This document shows, in pieces, positions 56,467 through 64,000 of a DNA stretch of 64,000 bases. The DNA is from Anaspis maculata. Taxonomy: Eukaryota; Arthropoda; Insecta; Coleoptera; Scraptiidae. Position 1 is the first letter of the stretch. Each line of letters opens with the position of its first letter. The translations under genes and the position numbers were made by a program. The stretch covers positions 51,389,257-51,453,256 of the forward strand of contig OX421965.1 of assembly GCA_949128115.1 (NCBI GenBank). The letters run 5' to 3'. The notes beneath the pieces were generated by a model. It did not search any database, had not been told where the DNA came from, and saw nothing but the letters and a program-made list of their open reading frames with translations.

Positions 56467-58147
56467 ATGGTTCTCCTGACCGGAAGTTTTGTCTGCGACT
56501 TCCTCGCTGTAACAGTAGCGATTGTTGCTGCCGTGGTAGCTTATTACAAATACAAGTTCACGTTTTGGGAAAAGTCGGGGCTACCAACTGTGCTGACGCC
56601 GTCCATTCCATTCGGAAATGCGACCGGACTAATCACCGGTAAGCTCAGCCTTGGCGAGCAATACCGAGAATACTACAAATTTTTCAAGTCGAAAGGCTTA
56701 AAACATGGAGGCATCTATTTTGCGACGGGTCCAACCTACGTGCCGGCAGACCCCGAAATCATCAAGAACATCATGCAGAAAGACTTCGTGAATTTCGTCA
56801 ACCATGGAAGGTACATAGACGAAAAGGCGGATCCACTGTCTGGTCATTTGTTCAACTTGGAAGACGCCAAATGGAGGCAAATGAGAGTTAAATTAACGCC
56901 AACTTTTACCTCGGGAAAAATGAAGATGATGTTCCAGACTCTAGTGGACTGCACCGCTGGTTTGAAGGATATCATGGATCAGGCAACCGTTGACAAGAAT
57001 TCGGTTGACATCAAAGACACGCTCGGCAGGTTCACTACTGATATCATTGGGTCTTGTGCGTTTGGTTTAGAATGCAATAGCCTAAAAAATCCGGATTCGG
57101 ATTTTAGAAAGTTTGGCAAGAGATTTTTTGAACAGAACTTCATGGACAACGCAAAACGCCTCTTGACTTTCGTTCTTCCGCACGGCTTGCTCAAAGCCTT
57201 TGAATTGAGTCTCACTCCGAGTGAGGTAGAAGATTTTTTCATGAAAACAGTGAAGGAGACCGTCAAGTACAGGGAAGCGAACAACATTTTCAGAAAGGAT
57301 TTCATGCATTTGTTGTTACAGCTCAAAAATAAAGGTAAATTGACAGAGGATGGAAACATCAGTATTGGATCTGACGGTATTGGAGAGAGAGCTTTGACTA
57401 TTAACGAACTTGCGGCACAAGCATTCGTTTTTTTTGTGGCTGGATTTGAAACGTCTTCGACTACCATGACATTTGCTTTGTACGAACTTGCAACCAATCC
57501 CAATATTCAGACACGACTACGTGAAGAAATCAACAGTGTTTTGGCTAAACACAACGACGAGTTGACCTACGAAGCGATGATGGACATGACTTACATGGAC
57601 AAAGTTATAAATGGTTTGTACTGATTGGTGGTAAAATGTTAGGTGCCTTATTGATAAGCGTTACGATTACAGAGGCTTTACGGAAGTACCCACCAGTTCC
57701 ACTCTTGATCAGAATATGCAATAAAGACTACGTTGTACCCGGCACAAATGTTGTGATAAAGAAAGGAACGAACGTTGGAATCTCAGTGCTTGGTCTGCAA
57801 CATGATTCGGAGTATTTTCCGGAACCGGAAAAGTTTGATCCCGAAAGATTCAGCGAAGAGAAAAAGAATGAACGACATCCGTTCACGTTCATACCGTTTG
57901 GCGAAGGGCCAAGGCTTTGCATTGGTACTGGAGTCTTTTGACAGCAAAGTTTTGTTTATTAATTCTTGATTGATTCCTAGGATTACGTTTTGGTTTGATG
58001 CAAAGTAAAGTTGGGCTGACGACGTTGCTCAAAAACTACAAAATCAAATTGAGCCCCAAGACCCAAGTGCCACTTGAATTCGAAAAGAGGGGCGTCATCA
58101 TGTCGACTGAGGGCGGGATATGGATTGATGTGGAAAAATTAAGCTGA
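56467..58147 (+). CDS. Cytochrome P450, CYP6-type, three exons
   Basis: Exons 56467-57613, 57673-57924 and 57981-58147 join in phase (introns of 59 and 56 bp) into 521 residues ending TGA. CYP6 enzymes are ER-bound monooxygenases that oxidise plant toxins, insecticides and endogenous lipids with NADPH-P450 reductase. Seen in order: an N-terminal hydrophobic anchor (about residues 8-26), the C-helix WRQMR (136-140), the I-helix oxygen-binding AGFETSS (325-331), the K-helix EALR (383-386; E is split by intron 1), PERF-type DPERF (438-442), and the haem loop [11 protein letters not shown] with the thiolate ligand Cys465. Intron 2 splits the Gly after it, which then reads LRFGLMQ. All key residues are intact and there is no stop, so it looks functional. 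Family level is firm; the subfamily cannot be assigned. A paralogue faces it from 62928. Confidence 0.94.
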
Positions 58148-58498
58148 ATAGCTTTTATAATGTCTTGTTGTCTAAAATTATTTTTCAAGTACTGAATATT
58201 TATCAAGGGCTGAATATTTATCAAGGGCTCAACTTAAAGTCAAACTTGCATCTACGTCTCAAATGTCGGGAAGGTTTTTATCCCAACATTCAAATTCAGT
58301 ACCTAGGAGGCTGCAGATTGATGTGAACGTTGATTTTTTTCAAGTTTGACGGCACACCTTTGCGTTGGTTACATGTCAGGCTTGAAATTGAGCCCTTAGT
58401 TGATGGGATAAAAAAATATACTTACCTATATCATAATTTTTCCTGTTATCCTCTTATACCTTGCGAGGTAGGAACTAAATCATCACATTTCAAAATAA

Positions 58499-59021
58499 TG
58501 TTACATATTTCACGATTAGTTTCGTTTATAATTGAGACGATCGTTTTAAAACACAACACTGTTCATTACTGCTTACTACAATAAATACACGTCAACAATT
58601 ACTTCTTTGGAATATCCCTGATTACTACTCGCGTTCTATCTTTCTCGATCACTTTGAATTCAATACTACTCCGTGGGCGATCCATGGTACTTATTTATAC
58701 CTCCGACTAGTGTTCTCGAATCTTCCATCGGACCTCCAGCAAATTCCACAATGACCCCGGCATACGGTTTCTAGACGACTCTCGAAAAATCACACACCTT
58801 TCGCGTGCTTCCCGCGTGTTCTGGAATGACGGCGCCTCTGACAATTCGGCTGATTTTTTTCTGATCGGCCGTTCAAGTCTCCCATTCAGTTTCAATTAGC
58901 AAGCCATCACGTATACTCTGGAAAGCACTAGAACGCTCCGCACTTGTACACTGCAACCTAATGGAAGACTCTAGAAAGATCGCGTGTTTACCAGAATGCA
59001 TGGGAATCGCCGCTCGTAACA
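58499..59021 (-). mobile_element. Solo LTR, copy 2 (inverted)
   Basis: In reverse it starts TGTTACGAGCGGCGATTCCC, continues GCATTCTGGTAAACACGCGA like copy 1 at 4409, and ends near ATAATTGAGACG...TGTAACA. It is 523 bp, matching copy 1 without its insertion. Flanks ATAA and ATAC differ by one base, so the 4-bp duplication is imperfect. Its AATAAA is changed to AATGAA, hence older or decayed. It abuts a LINE relic. Confidence 0.82.
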
Positions 59022-59025
59022 ATAC

Positions 59026-59290
59026 TTTCTCCCTTGAGATTGCCTTCTCCACTGCGTTATCCCAGCTTTTGTGAGGTCTTCCCCTGTCCCTTCTGTTCTG
59101 TGTTCTGGCTTCCCATACTCTTCTCACTTGTCTTCCCTCTCCTATTCTCTGCAAATGTCCCCACCATCTAAGCTGTCTCTCTTCTGTGTATTCTGGTACT
59201 GGTTCAATATGCAACTCAATGTCCACGTTTCTCATTTTGTCTATACTTGTCACTCCTTTCACTGCCGTCAGATATTCTTCATTTCCACTG
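59026..59290 (-). pseudogene. LINE reverse-transcriptase C-terminal relic
   Basis: The minus strand gives VKGVTSIDKMRNVDIELHIE, then RQLRWWGHLQRIGEGRQVRR and RRDRGRPHKSWDNAVEKAIS. This is the thumb/C-terminal region of non-LTR reverse transcriptases (consensus RRLRWxGHVxRM ... RGRPxKxW). It is cut on its downstream side by the LTR ending at 59021 and is frameshifted near 59265. It may be the same family as the fragment at 1-395, which covers the opposite end of the domain. Confidence 0.82.
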
Positions 59291-59529
59291 CCTAGACAAA
59301 CGAGACGGCAATCTCGAAATTGTTATAACAGTTTGAACACAATGAGACATGACTTGGCGCAAATCGGATTCGTAGCACGCTCCCTAATTTGCTCATTTTA
59401 TTTCGCACTCATGTAAATGGTGTCTTTTTTAAAGTGAACCCTTTTGAAACTTGGATAAAAATGGAACTAATAAGAGGATTTTATTGAAAGCATGAAGTGA
59501 ATGAAGAGCAAATATTCAAGTTTTGATTC

Positions 59530-60026
59530 GAAAAGTTATTTCAAGTTGTTTTGAAGATCTCACTTGCATTAAATAGCCGCCACGTCTCTGAATGCATATT
59601 TCGGCAGAAATTTCAGCAATAAATAATCAAATGGGGTTTTTCAACTCTTCCAAATCATTCAGAGATTCCAGGAAGATTTTGGACTTCACGTAGCCCCATC
59701 AAAAAAAAACCCAAGACGCTCGAATCGGGAGGGCGCGCTAGATAATTTACATCACCGTTTTGAGACATCAATCGATTTGGAAACATTTCTTGGAATAAGC
59801 TTATGCTCATGTTAGCTGTCTATGTGGTCTCGCACCATCTTGTTGGTGCCACATATCATCACGAAGTTGTAGGTGATGCATTGCGTCCACTAAAAATTGT
59901 TGTCGCAGAGGGAGCGATATCTTCTTGTAACTGCCGGAAAAAATCTCTCTTACCTTGAACAATGGAGCCACTTCTCAAGAAGAGCTCCACCTTTTCTATC
60001 TGGTCTTCTATCAGCCAGCGCTCCAT
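59530..60026 (-). pseudogene. Mariner-like transposase relic with internal deletion
   Basis: An ATG at 60026 begins MERWLIEDQIEKVELFLRSG, like the start of DUF4817/Tc1-mariner-type proteins (RWxxEQRxxIVxLF). After about 55 codons a stop occurs. Further on MWHQQDGARPHR (consensus FQQDGAxPHT, second catalytic Asp) and a garbled ARPPDSS...GFFLMG, then GYVKSKIF, mark the third catalytic region. The middle of the protein, with the first Asp, is deleted. Terminal repeats were not identified. Confidence 0.72.
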
Positions 60027-60170
60027 ATCACACAAAACTTGATACTTGGTGCTACGGATGAAAATGTATTCACTTTCAAAAAGACACCCTTCATCATTTT
60101 GCGTTTTTAAATTGAATTGTCCATTCGACTCATGGCTGGAAGTAATGCTGAAGATTGAAACTGCTGAATA

Positions 60171-60713
60171 CAGTAATGTATGGATAATCCGAACCCTCTA
60201 TAATCCGAACTACTCTATAATCCGAACACCCCAATTGTGTAAAATGATATCCATAATCCGAACCCCTGTATCTTGTAATCCGAACTGTCACTTATTTTTC
60301 TTTGTGCGTGCGCGCGCACCTTCCGAAAGAGTACTGGACATTTTGTGCGAGCTTGAAAGTCTCAACTTGCATTGTAAGCTGTATTTGAATCATGTCTTCA
60401 ACATGGAAGCAGGTCACGTTGACTCTTCAACAAAAAGCTGATATTTTGCGTAAATTAGAGTCTGGATGTTCATACGCTACCCTGGAAGTACGGTTCGGTG
60501 AAATAATTCGAATTTATTTTAAATAAACCTTTCATAGCTAGATTGCATACTTTTCAATGTATATTGGCGGCATTTTTTTGGTTGAGTAAGATATCTATAA
60601 ACCGAACACGTTCGGATTATAGATGTCATTTAATATGAATTCTATAATCCGAACATTTTGGTAATCCGAACGGGGTCCGCAAACTTTCTGTTCGGATTAT
60701 CCAGACATTACTG
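60171..60713 (+). mobile_element. Non-autonomous pogo-like element
   Basis: Ends CAGTAATGTATGGATAATCC / GGATTATCCAGACATTACTG form 24-bp inverted repeats with one mismatch, flanked by TA (60169-60170, 60714-60715). The motif ATAATCCGAAC is repeated about five times at the left and again, inverted and direct, at the right, a possible transposase-binding array. The 543-bp element keeps only the first part of a transposase (60392-60525). Confidence 0.88.
60392..60525 (+). pseudogene. CENP-B/psq-type N-terminal fragment of a pogo transposase
   Basis: MSSTWKQVTLTLQQKADILR then KLESGCSYATLEVRFGE matches the psq/CENP-B N-terminal helix-turn-helix of pogo and Tigger transposases (LTLxxKxxIIxxxExGxSxxxLAxxFGV). 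After FGE the frame enters non-coding sequence and stops, so the second DNA-binding helix set and the DDE domain are gone. Confidence 0.82.
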
Positions 60714-60719
60714 TATTCC

Positions 60720-62764
60720 AAATAAAATCAGCGATACTAACTTGATAGGTATGATGAGTATCAACGTAGGATTGCGTCGAGCGAAATTTTCGGAATATTC
60801 CACAATTGCCAAATCAGTCCGGCAATAAAACAAAATGTTTTAACGATGCCGAAATAATATGGGTCGCATTTACGACCCCGAGTCCCCTGGTCCTCCATTG
60901 GCGACGGGCGTATAAAATCTTGGTTTTCGTGAATTTCTCGCGCGTCCCGGATTCCCGGCCTCCTCTCTTGTCCGTCGGTCCGTCCTCGGTGAAAAACAGT
61001 TCTGCGATGCGGACTCCAGGGAGCCTTTATGCTGAGGATTAGGCCCATTCTCCCTTTATTTCCCTTTCGCGCACACATACCCCACATCTTTCTCCATTCC
61101 GCCTGGAATTTGCCCCCAGCTCTCCCGGCCGCCCGTCCCTCTTCCGCACCCAGACCTGGCGGATAGGGTTGTCCCTGTTCCTGAAGGGGCGCCTCCCGTT
61201 TTTGTCTCATAGCACGTCTGCGGTTTCAAAGTTTCTTACTGTTGCTCTCTTGGATATATACGTAGAGGTATATATAACAAAAGGATCGTAAGAGTTTAGA
61301 GATGAATGTCCGTAAATTATGAACTTGTTGAGGAAAACAGGGAGATGCTCAAGAACAGCAGTTACATTTAATGCCGCAGTAAAGTGCTAGGCGTTATGCC
61401 TCTGTGCCCTCTCTCATCCGCGTGTTGTGTTAGCATGGTATGGGGCAAACTTTCAACACTTGGTGCATATGTGCCCGCTTGTGCCATTTGTTTCAATCAA
61501 ACTTGGAACTGCCTCCTGGAAGGCTCCCGAGGCTCTTCTACACAGGTACCTGGCTATTATCAGTGCTGTACTACTGTATTCGTTTAAAATTTCCGTGTAT
61601 TCCAATATTTGCTCAAGCGCAAAAGTCATATTTTCCGACTTCCTCCTGCGTTCTTTGATGATGGGGGAATTGGAGAAAAGTTTTGAACGGAACGCATCGG
61701 ACGAGGAAATTTGCGAGCCGTGAAATAAGTCGATCACGGGGAAAAGCTAAACAAACTCAAGACGGCGGCAGAAGGGACCGTTGGGAAAAAGGAAATATCG
61801 TTTGAAGACAGGACGTTGGAATTCATATAGGAGGCGCATCAACTAATTCCGTAATTTCACATGTCAGTCACGACACAGAGATGAAGAGATGAATTAAAGC
61901 TACTCACTGTTTTTCAGTTCCATACAGCTAGAAATAACGGGGATCGGATTTGTTTGGTTTGAGACGGGGTAATAGGATTTGGGGATTCCTAAGTGCCTTA
62001 TCGAGTTTCGTATACAAAGGAATTAGAGACATGGCCTCTATCGTACTTCTTTTAACCGCCAAAGAAAGCAACCACGATAGTTAACAGCTGTTAGAAATGG
62101 CATGAGCGTGAGGAATTTTGATGAAGGCAGTTTTTCGGAATTTCAAAAAATACAATACACCTACTCATACCTAGCTGTAATGTTATTCTAAAGCTCCCGC
62201 AGTTTTATTAACACATTACCGGGGGTTTGATACGTGTGAATGTATTTAATAGGACATAAATAAGGTTCCAGGGTATGGTGTACCTACTCACGCACGATAA
62301 GGCGAGCCAGGTCTTATCGGAAACTCTGATCTCTGACCATTGTGAAATTAAATAGATCATATAAATCATGTTGAATAATTTATTTTCGTTTATGTGTGCA
62401 CGCTCTTCCATAGTGGAAACAAGTCGGGCCCTGAGCGAGGACAGTGGATAAGGATCTTGTTTTTCAGCTGTTTTCCAATCGCTTCGGGATCTCGCCATGG
62501 CCGTTTTCCAATAGCATTTTTTCCGCTAACCACTTCCATCTACTTTGGCCATGATTGTCATCTCAGCTACCCTACGTTCCATATTATGTAAACAAATTGT
62601 AACATGTTTTTCAGTCTCTCGTAGTTTGCGCCTTGTAGCAAACATAAATTATAACCTAAGTATATATTATTCAAGTGTAAGATATTTTTCATATGACCGT
62701 CTACCCGAATGACCATAATGCAGGACAATGGTTTTCAATCCTGACTTTTGCGAATACTTTTCGG
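60720..62764. other. No recognisable gene between the convergent P450s
   Basis: Bases 60850-61210 are GC-rich; a 149-codon minus frame (60761-61210) exists there, but both strands are open and the composition (Arg, Gly, Pro-rich) fits GC-rich non-coding DNA. Bases 61380-61740 likewise have overlapping frames on both strands. Nothing else is recognised. Confidence 0.4.
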
Positions 62765-62928
62765 TTATAACTTCTGGATATCCAACCAGATTCCGCCTTT
62801 TGCGGTCATGACGAAACTTTGCTCATCCATGACTAATGGATTCTTTGTCTTACTGTTGAGCGTTATTCTGTAGTTTAGCAACAAAGCAGTCAGTCCTACC
62901 TTGCTTTGCATCAAACCAAAACGCAACC
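62765..62928 (-). CDS. Last exon of a second CYP6-type P450 (partial)
   Basis: On the minus strand an acceptor (TTTTTCAG|GG) opens a frame [20 protein letters not shown], then ITLNSKTKNPLVMDEQS and KGGIWLDIQKL before a TAA. This aligns end to end with exon 3 of the CYP6 gene at 57981-58147 ([20 protein letters not shown] ... [11 protein letters not shown]), starts at the same phase inside the Gly codon after the haem cysteine, and has the same length within three bases. The remaining exons must lie beyond 62930. I found no haem-loop exon in the 1.07 kb left, so the intron is long (a transposon starts at 63244) or the gene is truncated. The exon itself is intact. Confidence 0.85.
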
Positions 62929-63243
62929 CTGAAAAAGATTCATAGTATCATAATGTTTCCGATATCTAAGTGAGACATAAGCCCAATTTACAGTGGACGG
63001 AAGCGTAAACGAAGACGCAATCTTGACGAAAGTCGAAAATGCACCAATTATTGTCAGTATCCAGCTTGGCTCCTCCCTTTTGGTCGGTAGCGATTGGTTT
63101 CTATCCCCGTCGACTATAAATCGGGCTATACTTGCTCATCTAAACTTGACTTTTTTACTGTGAAAATCATTGTTACAACAACTGAATCTATGACAATAGA
63201 ACCAAGCAGTTGGTCCTAAGTTGGGGGAAGCGTTTGAATTATA
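62929..63243. other. Intron or flank of the second CYP6 gene
   Basis: No coding match. Bases about 63130-63215 resemble the 14248-14363 MITE (ATTGTTACAACAACTGAATC against ATTGTTGCAACAAATCAATC), but the ends are blurred. Confidence 0.35.
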
Positions 63244-64000
63244 CAGGGTGGCCCAACGAAAACACAACAGAGAGGTTTTTGGGCATTTCACTTGATTTTT
63301 TTTTGACTTTTTTTCAAAAGTTCAGACAGGTCGATTTTTATATCGAGGGGGACATCTGAAACATACATTGGCAAATTTCTATCCTTAGCCTTCTCACTCC
63401 CACTCACCTCAACTTTGAAATTTCAAATGACACCATCTACTTTCCGATACATCAAATCAAAGAGAATCAAATTCTCTTTCTGAAAAAAATATTTTTTTAA
63501 TTTATAACCCCACCCCCTTTCTCCATAAAGTTCTCTGATTGTCCCATTTTATAGTCTCGACCCCTCAATTCTCTTCAATTCAATCAGCGTCATCCTAGAT
63601 AGCATCAAAGGAGAAAATTTTTGGTGAAAAAAGTGCTACACAAATTCACCCCTTTGCTCTCCACCTTCAAAATTTAACAAGACACCACCTACTTTGTGAA
63701 GCATCAAATAAAAGGGAATTGAAGTCTCGTTCTGAAAACAATTTTTTCAAAATATTCAACCCCTTCCCCAATAAATTGAACATTTTGAAAATATTATATT
63801 CAAGAAGAGAATTCAATTCCATTCAATTTGATGATCACAAAGTAGGTACCTAGTGTCATTTTAGATTTTGAAGGTGGGGTGAAATAGTGAATTGGTGAAT
63901 TTGAGTGACACTTTACACAAAAAATTTTCTACCTCGATGCGGTGCAGGATGACGTTTACTGTACTGAAGAGAAGAAGAGAATTAAGAGGTTAAGAATATT
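63244..64000. mobile_element. CAGGGTGG-type element running off the right edge
   Basis: Starts CAGGGTGGCCCAACGAAAAC directly after a TA, like the other CAGGGTG-ended elements of the window. Bases 63610-63910 repeat 55425-55780. The matching right end is not inside the window, so length and gene content are unknown. Confidence 0.5.

Noticed and set aside
56979..57503. 174-codon minus-strand frame
   Set aside because: It lies wholly antisense to CYP6 exon 1 and has no motif; a shadow of the coding strand.
60761..61210. 149-codon minus-strand frame
   Set aside because: It lies in GC-rich DNA with open frames on both strands and an Arg/Gly/Pro-rich product without domain; most likely not translated.

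Overview
The window is eukaryotic and almost certainly from an insect genome. The genes are split by short GT-AG introns, and two belong to families that are diagnostic for insects: a seven-transmembrane odorant receptor and CYP6-type cytochrome P450s. The abundance of small hairpin transposons and relics of mariner-like transposases would fit a hemipteran, but the order cannot be fixed from this sequence alone.

Genes are sparse. A phosphatidylethanolamine-binding protein (PEBP) gene with two visible exons lies on the minus strand at 1.05-1.93 kb. A six-exon odorant receptor lies on the plus strand at 10.29-11.74 kb. A complete three-exon CYP6 gene lies on the plus strand at 56.47-58.15 kb. 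Its paralogue faces it on the minus strand, and only the paralogue's last exon (62.77-62.93 kb) is inside the window. The two P450s are therefore convergent, with 4.6 kb of nested transposon debris between them. There are weaker candidate exons at 27.5-27.75 kb (plus) and 45.74-45.89 kb (minus, possible secreted peptide). Each real gene was rebuilt by joining exons in phase; none is a single open frame.

Most of the rest is mobile DNA, often nested. At 4.4-5.9 kb a solo LTR with a 4-bp target duplication contains a hAT-type element with an 8-bp duplication; a second copy of the LTR lies at 58.5-59.0 kb. At 6.0-8.4 kb a TTAA-flanked element carries a broken YqaJ-type nuclease. Long fold-back elements occur at 9.3, 12.7, 23.0, 24.6, 29.8, 38.3, 40.0 and 45.1 kb. 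At 29.75-31.74 kb the element still carries part of a mariner-like transposase, and two other relics of that transposase superfamily lie at 12.2 kb and 59.5-60.0 kb. Two Helentron-like elements (34.1-36.2 and 40.5-42.5 kb) each hold a tandem array of about 260-bp units and a GGAC microsatellite, and end in a hairpin plus CTAA. The second contains a tRNA-derived SINE and sits inside a 2.9-kb fold-back element that carries another SINE, so four layers can be ordered in time. A small pogo-like element, LINE fragments and several 115-140 bp MITEs complete the picture.

The most unusual signals are hammerhead-ribozyme-like motifs on the minus strand. One at 36.2 kb has the full conserved core, one at 51.25 kb has the core but imperfect stems, and one at 20.2 kb is decayed. 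The stretches at 14.4-20.2, 20.3-22.9, 43-50 and 60.8-62.7 kb show no recognisable gene. Parts of them are GC-rich or rich in TAATTA-type sites and may be regulatory.
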